Assembly (NCBI RefSeq): GCF_036588685.1 | Contig: NC_086381.1 | Coordinates: 47,491,431-47,555,430 of the forward strand | Source: Mytilus trossulus | Taxonomy: Eukaryota > Mollusca > Bivalvia > Mytilida > Mytilidae | Length of the DNA: 64,000 bases | Direction: 5' to 3' | Part shown: piece after piece, positions 34,326 to 46,101 of the stretch | How positions within the stretch are numbered: position 1 is the stretch's first letter | How the letters are laid out: each line of letters opens with the position of its first letter | Notes under the pieces: generated by a model | The model's database searches: none | The model's input: the letters and a program-made list of their open reading frames with translations, nothing else | What the model was told of the DNA's origin: nothing | Program-made: the position numbers and the translations under genes

Positions 34326-37300
34326 TTTTTGGGGCCGATCATTTCTGTCCTGTTTTGATCCTAGTGCAAATAATATTCACAGCTGCAGACAATGCATGGT
34401 TATTCTTTACATACCGTTACTCCTATAACTGCTATAAGTAAAATATTTAGAGCAGAAACCATCGTTTTTAATTTTGAAGCGGACGCCGTAAAATTTCCGC
34501 GATCCTGTATGTTTTATTGACACCATAAATAAAACTATAAGGAGAGGCATTGATAACGAAATACATAAGGTGATACATGGTCAGTGACGGTATATAACAA
34601 ATGAATATATAGTCAATGTAATTTAACTGCGCAAATAACACAGCTGAAGTATATAAAAAATAAAAATGTCAGTTACGGAATCTAAAGTCATCGTTTTTAT
34701 TTGAATATTTCACTTAAAATATTTACATAATATAAATACTTTTATCATTACAAAGACTATTTCACCTCAGCATTCGATGATTAGCTTATAAATTCAATTT
34801 TCTGTCAAATCGCTTTAATCTGTTCAGCATGTTGAAATCCTACTGAATAAAATTAAAAATATTTCAAAAGAATATATCGGTACCATGGAATAGATACATA
34901 TTAATTCCATGTTCTCTTCAAGGAAGACTTTTACGGTATTCAATTTTTATGCTTTTATACACATAATATCTTTTGATAAAAGTGAACGGAACTGTATCAT
35001 ACAGATAACATTAATAAGATTTGCTGAATTATAGCAGACTCAGATATGACTTTTATCATATTACATCTTCCTGTATAAATGATTGCTTTACTTGAGAATA
35101 AGATAAAAAAAACGGAAACTTAAAGATGATTAAAATAACGTAATAGTTCTTTGATATAATAGATTTTTCCTTCGGGCCGGAATTTTTCATTTTGACTCCC
35201 CGTGTTAACCAAAATCCGTTACATGTATTTTTTCGTTTTCTATATATTTCAATTATTTCTGCTTATTTTTGTTTCATTACAAAAACACAAATATACTACA
35301 AAACACTTGCATTTGGTGTTATCTGTAAATTCTAAGTTTACTATCCACTGCAGTCACTGAATTTGTATATATATGTAAGAAAAAGACATCTTACTTCGTA
35401 CTTCATCTCCGACTTTCGAATGTGAAATTGGCACAATTCGTTTTTGCAACAGACATATCGGATACATTCAACTCGTGACATCATTGACAAATGGATTGTA
35501 TGGGCGATAATACTCGATAATACAGCTGTCTAAAACATATGTACCGATCCGATACCATGGATAAGGTATTTGTTCCCCATTACAGTCTATTCATATTTAC
35601 TGATATGAGGAACTCTCTTGTTTTTAATTGTGAGCGCCCACTTGATTTCCGGACATTTTGACCTGTGAATGTATCTAGTGACTTTGCGCGCGAATTTATC
35701 TTGTAACAAATTTGAATTTCGTAATAAGATGCGGTATGAGTGCCATTAAGACGACTGTCCTTTCTAGTCTCAATTTTCAAAGAAAAACCATAGAAGATAC
35801 CAAAGTACGATTAAAAGTACGTTTAAAACCATTATAGGTCTTATAACGTTGTTTTTTTTTAAACTAATTGAAATCATGATTACATTTTGTCATCAATTAT
35901 TTAAACATACTAAAGTATTTGGCGGCTTGCATTAGATTTATAATAAATTGAAGTGTTTTCGAAACGGTTGCAAATGTTCATCTCTCTAGACCAGATATAT
36001 TGAGCTCAAAATATAATATCAAATTAGTTCGCTAAACACAATATGTTGGCAGAGCAGCATACCCCACTTTATCAGAACAAATACATTTGGTATGATGGGT
36101 AATTAGACAGTATCGATTAGAGTTGAATTGAAGTGTTCTAAGTCTAGGGAACATGTAATTTTCTTTTTAAATTTGGCTTTTGCGCTTCTTTTCAGTTATT
36201 CCAAGTACTCTGTCATCTTTTTTGTCAGTTTTTGTCAGTTTCAGTAAAGAGGCACTGAATTGATGAGTAAAGCACTCATCTGTCAGTTAATTAAATGACT
36301 ATGAAGAAAAAACCCATTATATTCTTTTAAATAAGCAAATTAACATATTATATTGTCCAACCCACGGAAATCAGAACGGAAATTATAACAAGTTCCCTGT
36401 TAAACAAAGACAGTCATAGACAATTGACATTTGGCTAGGTGTTGCTTTATTTAAAGGAAGACGACAGTCCCCACATTACCAACAGTTATTTGATGCACCC
36501 AACCTTCAAACACAAAGTTTAAAAGCAACAGCTGTGCAAATCATAAGTGTTTCTCGTTTCCGTTTGTTTATATAGATTATACCGCTGTTTTTCTCGTTTG
36601 AATGGTTTTACACCAGTAATATTTGGAGCAATGAACAGTTTGCTGTTCGGTGTGAGTCGAGCCAAGGTTCCATGTTGAAGACCGTACGTTGACCTGTTGT
36701 CGTTTATATACTTTTATAAATTGTGACCTGTATTGAGAGTAATCTCATTGGCACTCATACCACGGTTTTCTATATATTTTTATTGAGAAAACGCTTAGTA
36801 GTTGAAAAGTTGAAAGTGCGGCGCTAAATTTAACGTAACATAAATTTTAACGGTATTGACTTTTGGTTCAAAAGAATGCATTGCGTCATAACGAACGACA
36901 CATGTGGAGCAGGATCTATCTACCCTCAAGAAACACCTATAATATTATCAGGATTTTGGTGGATTTTCTGTTGCTCAGTCTTATTTTCACGTTGGTCTTT
37001 TTAACAATTTAATATAATTTCATAATTATATAAAGTGAAATTAACATTTTGCAAACATTAATCCTGTCATCAAGTGGTTGTCGTTTGTTTCTGTGTTACA
37101 TTCATTTTTGGTCCATAACCTAGACCGTTATTTGTATTTTTTGAATTGTTTTACATTTGTAATAACGGGAACTTTTATAGCTGATTATGCGGTATGGGCA
37201 TAGCTCATTCCATACTGTGACCTATAGCTATAAACTTCATTTTGGTCTCTTGTGAATAGTTTTATCGATGGCAATGAAACCAATGATTTTTTTAATTATA

Positions 37301-38355
37301 CACAAATGTGTGCGAAGGTAAAGTTTCTTTCACAATGTAAACAAAAACTGCATCTTAAATCTTTCGTCTATAATTGATAAATGCGTTTCCTAGTAAAACA
37401 TGAAACGGCAGTAAATAATATAAGATCGTGTCCGTTTTAAATCAAATATTATCTTTACTATACCTTATTAATGTTTGTAGACTATGGTGCTTAAAAAATG
37501 TCAATAAGAAATCATATTATTTTGTAAATATATAACAAATTAACTCATCAAAGATTCCTGCATTGAAAATTTGTATTTTGCGTCTGAGGCGTTTTTCTTC
37601 CTCAAAAGACTTATCAGTGGCGTTCATATACAAAAAAAAAAATGGAAAAGCATTCAGGATAAAAAGTTCTAAAAAGATTTGCCAAATACAGCTAACATGT
37701 CAATGTAATCTATTCCTAATGTAGAAAAGCCTTAGTATTTGAAAAAAATAATTGTTTAGAAAGTTAATTTATATCAATGATAATTCATGTCAATATCAGT
37801 GCAGAATACTGGGCTGGTGAAACTCTCGGGGAGTAAATCTCCTTCAGCATTAGACTCGACACATTGGTTGTAAATAAGCTAATTATAAATTCCTTAATTG
37901 AAATTTTATATTTTCGACATACACGCGGTTCGTCTTCAAAAAACTCAGAAGTGATTCATCAACAACTAGCATTGAGTAGCAAAGGGGAAAATATTAAGAC
38001 ATCATTCTCATCATACATGTTATATTAAATAACTTAAAATTTTTATAACCTAACATTTCGATGCGACATTTTACGAAAAATTACGAATATATATCTGTCA
38101 TATAAACAAATTTCTTATAGAAAACCTAAACAGAAACCTGAAGGTGATTCATTCTTTGTAGAAACATAAAGTTAACTGATAAAGATCTGCCTGTCTGCTT
38201 ATTAACCGTAAAATTATTTTCAGGCAGCTACACGCGAAACTGGTTTACTTTAACAAACATATTTAAAGCTTTTAACTCGTTGTTAGACTAATCAATGGAC
38301 AAATTTGTTCTATTATTTAAATACTATGATACCTGTTTACACAATCATTACAGAC

Positions 38356-38404
38356 ATGAATGCATCTTTGATTGTAGGAGTTATTTTGATGCTAACAAAA
38401 TTTG
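38356..38404 (+). CDS. Gene B exon 1, signal peptide
   Basis: ATG followed by NASLIVGVILMLTKF and a split Gly codon before GTAAGT. A good hydrophobic core, parallel to MNAILIQVGVILLMTTF in gene C. Confidence 0.83.
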
Positions 38405-40747
38405 GTAAGTGCTGCATTAACATCGTTAAAGTTATCTACAGGATATAATATTACGAAAGGAAGATTACTCATTTCGTTTATTTTGAATGTTTTTGTATCA
38501 TTTTGGGAAAATCGAAAGTTTGTCAATGTATAACGGTCCATCTATATATAATTTGTAGCTTTGTTTTATCGTTGATGCTGGGTGTTTTGGAGTGACATTG
38601 AAAAATCACATCGGTTCATGGTGTAAATTGTTTAAAAACTTTTACATGTTTTCGAAAAAGTACAACATGAAAGCGTTTCGAAAATATAAAGCAGACATAT
38701 ACTCTAGAAAGTTAAGAAACGATTTGTTTTCCTTTTTTTTTTAAACTTCTGTAATTTCTAAGAATAAATTTTTTAACAAATTGGAAATACAACAAATTGC
38801 TTTCACGGGAAATTATCTTTGCTGATAGAAACCGTTCAATAGAATCACACAGAAGTATGCATTTTCAACGATATAAAGCTTAGACAATTTACTAATTTGA
38901 TTCATTTCTAAATTATGTTTTAAAGTTAAAATTGGTCTTCTAAACGTGAGCAATTCCTTAATTCTGAATATTACAGGTCATGTGGTTAGTGTCACCTGGT
39001 ACAAATCACAGTTAACAGGAACCAATAATGCAAATGACATCAAATGGTCTGTTAAAGTCCGTTCAGTGACGGAATGTTGTTACCAATGTACCTTTAATTC
39101 CAACTGCAGATCTTTTCAATATGAAAATGGAGCAGGATACTGTACATTGTTATTTGCATCTCGTCCGACCGGTCCATTTGTAAACAGCAGTGGAATCGTA
39201 CATTACCGTGACTATCTAGGTACTATAAATACATTATATACATTACAGAAAGTATGGTGAAAATAACAAATTAGAAATACATTAATCAGAATACAAAGAG
39301 AACCAATAAAAAGGAACGATTCAGATGAACGGAGGCACATGTAAATAAAAAAAAAATGCAAGCAAAACAAATGTTACTAGTTTGACTTTCTTTTATGATT
39401 AAATTTCTTTTAAAAACTGAGGCGATCAAGATAATTTCATATGTCACCACAACGCTATATATACTTGTTTCTTATCTCAAGTGAAGCAAATCTGGAATTT
39501 TGTCGTACAATTTAGTCAGAGAAAATAACGTTGCTATACTCAATGGTTTTCTTATCTTCATTTGAACGATATCAGAATCAAAGATTACTTTGATATCGCC
39601 TTATAATTTATGATAGAAGTCGGAGTCAAAACAAGTAAGTTGTGACCTTTTTGTTTTACAAATGAAAGTAAAAAGATATCAAAATAAGATTAAATAATTG
39701 ACCAATGAGTAAAAAGTATCAATATAAGAGTATGTTACACTGGAAGAATCACTGACGAAGCCACGCAACAGAACACAATCCACATTCTCCTTATACAAAC
39801 AGCTGCCTACAGGCACTACAAAACATGTTTTCAATTGTAGTATGTCCTCATGGATATGATTCTTTACCTACTAGTAACGCTTGTGTAGCTTTACATACGG
39901 ATTACAGAACTTGGAATGATAGTTTGATTGCTTGCAAGAAGGAAGGTGCTAACCTACCAATACTTGATACAGATACTCTGTTTTACGAGTTTGTAGATTA
40001 TATGGACAACAAGGCTGTTGCTGGTAAGTGCAATTGTTATTTTGTCATAAGGCGACACCAGTTAGATATTTGTAAGAGTGGTAATCGAAACATGCATCTC
40101 ATGGCAACTGTCACTGCTCGGCCGGCTCGGCTAACCGAGAGATTTGTCGGTAAATCTATATTGAGTATGTGGCTATATCGGCGGGTGTATGCAAATCGGT
40201 TTGGCAAAAGTCTGTTAATCAGGTGTTATGGAGAAAATCATTGCAACTCATCATAGAAATTATTCATGTCTGACAAAACAATTCAATGTTCTGAATCCAG
40301 TAGTGTAACTTTTTTTTCTAGCTTCGATAAACGATCTATAGAATGAAAAGACGGGTTCATTATTTGTATTTGACGTTTGAGAGCATGTCAAATACCAAAC
40401 ATCAATATAAATTTATAAAGACTGCCTTACTTGCTACAGGCCTATATCCATTCTATGTCATAAGTCGTACGTAATCATTGTTTTTGTAATTTACAACGTT
40501 TACTCTCTTTACAGCAAACAGAGTTGCAGTTCATGGCACAGTTATTAACGGCATCGGACACTGGAGCAACGGCGATACAATAGATATTTTGAAATTTTGT
40601 GTATCCCAACCAGACCAGTTAAAAATCCAAGATGTATGTCTATATATGGCTCATGTTGATGAAAGTTGGTGTGGTTCTCCTGTTAACAGACTTGATGACG
40701 CTACATGTGACCATCAATCGTTACGAATTTGTATGCTTGAATTATGA
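38356..40747 (+). CDS. Gene B: secreted PAN-CTLD protein, 4 exons
   Basis: Exons 38356-38404, 38977-39219, 39841-40023 and 40515-40747, all joined in phase 1, total 708 nt and 235 aa. Order: signal peptide (residues 1 to about 17), PAN/Apple (about 17-97), CTLD (about 98-235). The architecture equals gene A without its EGF exons, and the sequence is close to gene C. The CTLD carries WSNGD and QPD (residues 190-192), the motif linked to galactose-type ligands in known C-type lectins, and LDD where WND usually stands. A secreted carbohydrate- or protein-binding recognition factor is the best guess; the real ligand and tissue are not visible from sequence. The whole gene is compact (2.4 kb), and no EGF-like exon lies in its introns. 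Confidence 0.88.
38405..38976. other. Gene B intron 1
   Basis: 572 bases of AT-rich DNA without recognised features. Confidence 0.6.
38977..39219 (+). CDS. Gene B exon 2, PAN/Apple domain
   Basis: 243-nt phase 1-1 exon after ATTACAG. The translation contains VTWYKSQLTG, SVTECCYQCTFNSNCRSFQY and YCTLLFA, a PAN/Apple cysteine pattern. Its donor GTACTA is weak compared with the other exons. Much of the central stretch is identical to gene C. Confidence 0.88.
39220..39840. other. Gene B intron 2
   Basis: 621 bases between PAN and CTLD exons, where gene A has its EGF array. No EGF-like sequence or remnant is seen. Confidence 0.65.
39841..40023 (+). CDS. Gene B exon 3, N-terminal half of the CTLD
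   Basis: 183-nt phase 1-1 exon after TTGTAG and before GTAAGT. It encodes CPHGYDSLPTSNACVAL, RTWNDSLIACKKEGANLPIL, DTDTLF and YMDN, matching the corresponding exons of A and C. Confidence 0.9.
40024..40514. other. Gene B intron 3, within the CTLD
   Basis: 491 bases. The reading frame of the preceding exon stays open for some 230 bases into this intron, which I treat as chance because the paralogues splice at the same donor. Confidence 0.6.
40515..40747 (+). CDS. Gene B exon 4, C-terminal half of the CTLD and stop
   Basis: Acceptor TTTACAG. It encodes RVAVHGTVINGIGHWSNGD, FCVSQPD (40607-40615 for QPD), DVCLYM, ESWCGSPVNRLDDATC and LRICMLEL, then TGA at 40745-40747. I see no AATAAA within the next few hundred bases. 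Confidence 0.9.
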
Positions 40748-42539
40748 AATAATATTTCACCTCTGTTCTCATACTATGAACAAAAAAAATATTCATTTTG
40801 AAAAACTATTCTGTACTCCATTAACTCCTAACACAACAAACATTTTTATTTAACTGTTTACCTTATTTTTTTGTATGCATTATGTTTAAGGTCATAGTTT
40901 ATTACTGATATTGTGTGTGTTAACTTCTTTTGTTATTGTTCTTTTGATTGAGTTAAGCCATGTTATAGTGTGGTTAAAAACGACTGCATGCTATGATGTG
41001 CAGATTCATGGTTGTCATTTGTTTATGTGGTCTATCTGTGGTTCTCGTCTCTCATTTTGTATATATGTATTAGTCCGTTTAATAATTTTATACTAGTTAT
41101 TTTTCAGGCCGTTCATAGCTTGCTATTTGGTTTGAGCTTTCCTTTGAAGGCCGTAATTTGACCTTTTACTTTTACTTTTACTAATTGTGACTTTGATGAC
41201 AAGTTTACTCTTTGGTACTCATACCAAATCCTTTAATATGACCATCATTTTGTTGTTACTTTCAAAAAGAAAAGTGTGTAGATATTAATAGACACATCAC
41301 TGCATGCACTTTATGAGTCAAGGCTTCGTATTGTAGACCGTATTTAGACCTTTAATATTTTACTATTACGAATTGTTACTTTGATGACGAGTTGTCTCGT
41401 TGGCACTCATCTCACATATTCCTATGTCCTTATAAACAGACTTAATACAGAGATTTACCCGGTCAACAAAGAATTATTTAACTTAATGTAAAAGAGAAAT
41501 TAAAATCAGAATTGTTTTCAATAACATACAGTTACATGTTCTTATAAATCAACATCGACTAAAATAAAACATTCTGTATAAGAATTCGAATCCTGTTTAT
41601 AATGAAAAGGAAAGATGATTGAAACAGGGAAGAACATTGATGCAGAAAACTGTTTAGACTGTTTGTTCGTATGCATACTCTTTTGTCTGCTCTATGGTCG
41701 GTTGTTGTCTCTTTGACACATTCCCCATTTCAATTCTTAATTTTATCTTTTGTACTGTTCTGTGTCATTTTTTATATTCCAGTTATGTTTCATTCTGAAT
41801 TGTAAAACAAGTGAATACATAATAATAAAAATAGAATAAGTTCTGAAAAAAGTAAAATCACAAAAAAAAAATGAACTCCGAGGAAAATTCAAAACTGAAA
41901 GTCCCGAATCAAATGGCAATATCAAAGGATAAGAATCTCAAATCACCATTTCTATAATAATTTACAAAAACATCTGTAATAAACTTATCGATAACAGTTT
42001 CGTTTTTTGTAAGCTGTAATCGATATGCTTTATTTCTTAAGACTCTATTGACAAAAGTAAATTAGTTTTTGTATTTGATATCCATTTATTATTGGAATAA
42101 ATGTATAACTTTATGTCTTTAACAAAAGGATATCATTATACGATTTGATTTTTCCTGCAGTGATATTGAATAATTTAGATTAATTTCGAATGAAACGCAT
42201 CGAGATCATAAAAATAGCTCAATTTGCATCAGCAGCAATCGAAGTGGAAACACAAATAATGTTTAACCTGTGACACCTTTCTGCATTTATAGATATACAT
42301 GTTTCAAATAATAAAACAAAGAAATAAAAGTAACAAATTATCATGACGTAATATTTTGATTCATTTAATGGTTTGTTATTTTTTTTTTTTTAAATTCTTA
42401 ATCAGTCTCAAGTGCTCTCTATTTAAATTCCCCCATTTGATCACATTTTTGTTTCTATTTGGATAATTGATCTCATTGACGATTGTTTCCACGATGTTCA
42501 TAACATGATTATACATAAAAGTTAAATAATGAAGTAATA

Positions 42540-42765
42540 TGTGACCATAATTTTTTTATATAAATAAGGTCGTTAGTTTTCTCGTTTGAATTGTTTTACA
42601 TTGTCTAATAGGAGCCTTTTATAGCTGACTTTGCGGTATGGGCTTTGCTCATTGTTGAAGGCCGTACGGTGACCTATAGTTGTTAATGTCTGTGTCATTT
42701 TGGTCTCTTGAGGACAGTTGTCTCATTGGCAATCATACTACATCTTCTTTTTTTATATAATGTAT
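42540..42765 (+). repeat. Dispersed repeat R2, well-preserved copy
   Basis: Nearly collinear with 90-305: GGTCGTTAGTTTTCTCGTTT near the start, GGCCGTACGGTGACCTATAG in the middle and CATTGGCAATCATACTACAT at the end. Confidence 0.85.
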
Positions 42766-44859
42766 AATTAAATTGACTCTTTCGCATTCTTTTTTTGTGC
42801 TTTTATAAAGTCACCTGGTCCTGGTGAATTTAGTCAAGAAGCACTATGATATTTCTGTCTATTTTCAAAGTGACCATACGGAACTAAATATACTTATTGT
42901 AGAAGTCAAATAGCGACCTGTAAAGTTTTGTCATTCGCCCTTTGGGTGATGGAAACTTTCCTCATTGATAACTAAAAAATTGGCAGATACAAAGTAAAAC
43001 AACCCTTTTGACATACAGTAAGTAATGACACACAAATACAATCCAAACATGTTGATGGAGGGTTAAATTTAAAATATATTGATTATATTCATTATTCAAA
43101 TAAATACAAAGTGACCTCTTCTAATCAATCATATGGCTTTAAGTCCTATGAATTCAGAAATATTTGAGTGCATTTTTTTTTTGAAATTCTATTAACTGGT
43201 GAAACGCAAGATCTCTTTGTAATAAAGCGATTGATAAAATTTTATAATTGATGAGAAATGCTGAAACTACCAAAGAAAGTTTTTTATTATTGTAATCCTG
43301 TAGCGATTTAAGCATATTCAATTTTTTTTAAAAATTATTTCAAACTTTTATTTGCATTAAAAATCAATAACATTACAGTTAGACTATATGATAGACTAGT
43401 TTAATATAAATGAAAAAAGGCCAAATGTATTTTGTTTACAAGGTTACGGAATTATTTTCATTAAGCAGCCTTCCATAGTACTTGAATGTGACAATGTATA
43501 AGACACCAACAATTAACTTTAAACAGAGCTACATGTAGATGATTGACTTATATTCATTAATATGTGAGTCGAATGAGTATGTTGATACACATTACTTAAT
43601 TACACAAAACAAATTATATGAACTATCTTCATTAGTACAATTGTAGTATACAAGACAATTAAAAGTGAAATTCTAGGCCCCGACTCAATATTCAAGTACC
43701 GATAAGAATGACAAAAGAACGCTCTGGTTAGTCAACAATGTTTGGATATGAGAACAGGTAGACTGCGGTATATAATGTTATGCTTGGAATGAGCACAATG
43801 TCCAAATATTGACGTTGAAAGGCCAATACGTTTGGAGTTTTATAGAAATACATATTTTGAAATAAAAAGATAGATAACTTAAATCAATCCCAATACGAGT
43901 TTAATTTAAATATAAAAGATTCAAGTATATTTTATTGAAATAGTATTATGCATTTTGTGAAACATAACAGTAAATTTGTCTTATAACTTTGAAACCACAA
44001 AATGAAAGATTTGAAAAATTCATAGACAGCTAACTTAATTTGTTGAAAAATATAAACGTTGAGACAAATCATTTAAACATGGTCTTGAAAGTGTACATGT
44101 GCAACTATTAAATAATTGCCTTAAACCAGGCTGTTAAATTTCCATACTTACGAGGGACTCGACCGCAGAGTGGCCTATGTAGTTACTACTGTAGTCACTA
44201 GCCAGTTAACTCTAATGATGCATTCGACTTCACTCTCAATTGAATAGGATTGTCAGTTTTTCAGTGTTCATATAGAAGATCGATTGTTTTCTCAAGGCAC
44301 TTGGATTACTTTTTTCAATAAAAACTGGCTGCCACGAAAAAACGCCAACAATCAAATAAAATCACACCCCATTACTTCAGCATTATATATTAGAAAATAC
44401 TAATCAAAATGTATATACCCTACTTTCCTAAACCACAATAGACATGATAGAAGTATAACACGTTGTGTAAATCGGCCTCGAATTTACTTTTACTATTTGT
44501 GTTCAACCTCATACAGATTGACCCAAATCTCTTCGCGAAACACCTACAGCGATGTACAAACAAACAATACATGTTGATAGTGTAACCATTACAGATTTAA
44601 TCGACAAAAGTCCAAACAATCGAATTCAATACTCTCGAATTCGAAACAGTTCATTTAATCTGACAATTGAATTTTCATTTATCTAAAGCGACGAATCGAA
44701 ATTGAAGTAGCTCCTCTTCTATAGTTAAAACTCCATCAATTCGATCTTAACCTTCTGTAATTGTTAAACGACGTTAGACGAATTGATAGACGCACTGCAC
44801 TGAATGGACTACGTTATTTGATATTACTGCAGGATTAAGGACGTATAATATAAAGAAGA

Positions 44860-45215
44860 AGATGATGTTTGATTGCTAATGAGAAAACTCTCCACAAGAG
44901 ACCAAATGACAAAGAAATTAAGAACCGTAGGTCACCGCACGGTCTTTAATGATGAACAAAGCCCACACCGCATAGTCAGCTATAAAAAGCCTCGAAAAAA
45001 ACAAAGTAGAACAATTCAAACGAGAACACACACGGCCCAATTTGTGAACAAAAAAATATCGAAAAACAGATATGTAGCACATAAACAAAGGGCAAGAACT
45101 GAATTACAAGCTCCTTACTTAGGACAGGAACATGTAGAACGTGACGGGTTTAAACATGTTAGCGGAATCCCAACCCTCGCCAAACATGGGACAGTTGTGT
45201 AACAGTACATCATAA
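44860..45215 (-). repeat. Dispersed repeat R2, reverse copy
   Basis: Reverse complement of the R2 core (TAGGTCACCGCACGGTCTTT) with additional sequence of the same element. A 109-codon open frame across it is a by-product of the repeat. Confidence 0.8.
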
Positions 45216-46049
45216 AAACATGTTCTCCAATGGGCTAAAATATTGAAAATCATCAACAGTTAAACAACTAAGTGGATGCTAGTGGCGGTTCAGGTATTAT
45301 TTATAATCTTGATAAGATTGTAAAATATCTTTATATTTCAGACTGGACTGCAAGTACATTTGTACTTTAATTTCATAAAAACATAAACCTTTGAAAATTT
45401 TATATGTAGATTAATACAAAAGCAATACTCGATCAAAATATCAAAAACGATATATCAAAGTTGTTTTACATCATTAATTGAAAATTCGGTTAACTGGTAA
45501 ACATGATAGAGACTAATTCCCGGAACGTCAAAGGAATATTCATACCGTGGTTCGTTTTCTTACAAATCCCAGTCATAGAACACGGTGAGTACGCTAATAT
45601 AATAAAGAGGTTTTATAAGTTTCTAAGAAAACATATTAATATGATGGTTAAAATCCGAAAACAAAAATTCAGCGTTAATAACATACACACAATGGAGAAG
45701 GGAAAAATGGCCAGGCGGATTATTAACTAGTAACAGTCAGTTCTAATTACCCTACATGTCAATGCGACGTTTGACCGAATATCACGAAAGCAGTTAGATC
45801 AAATGAATACATGTCATACAACATATCTAACAATGCGACTGATTTATATTTACTTTTTCGAAGAAAAAATCCTTGTGATTAGAAAAAATATTTTCCGCTT
45901 GCTTGCTTATTAACTTGGAAACGCTTTTTAATGTAATGACATTTGAATAAATTAATTTGTTAAATAGCTATTTGCTCGTCATTTGACAGATCGATAAATT
46001 TATTAAGATTCGAAATAATCCAACGTTAATATATACGATCAGTACAGAA

Positions 46050-46101
46050 ATGAACGCAATTTTGATTCAGGTCGGAGTTATTCTGCTGATGACAACATTT
46101 G
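46050..46101 (+). CDS. Gene C exon 1, signal peptide
   Basis: ATG then NAILIQVGVILLMTTF and a split Gly codon before GTAAGT. A typical hydrophobic signal, aligned with gene B exon 1. Confidence 0.84.

Larger units (their letters stand above)
28971..38355. other. Intergenic DNA between genes A and B
   Basis: 9.4 kb without recognised genes. It holds the lone satellite monomer (30895-31330), R4 copies (31919-31982, 32062-32100, 33220-33410, 37541-37625), R5 (32710-32830), R6/R1 (33805-34325), R6 (36895-36985) and R2 (36630-36780, 37050-37300). Short open frames here overlap repeats or lack protein-like composition. Confidence 0.55.
40748..46049. other. Intergenic DNA between genes B and C
   Basis: 5.3 kb without recognised genes, rich in R2 fragments (41100-41230, 41330-41425, 42540-42765, 44860-45215), with R1 (41660-41745) and R5 (41850-41930). 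Confidence 0.55.

Noticed and set aside
40024..40256. Extension of the CTLD exon of gene B beyond the donor at 40023
   Set aside because: The frame stays open, but genes A and C splice at the equivalent site with GTAAGT, and exon 4 continues the domain in phase.
44873..45202. 109-codon open frame on +
   Set aside because: Lies wholly in a reverse copy of dispersed repeat R2.
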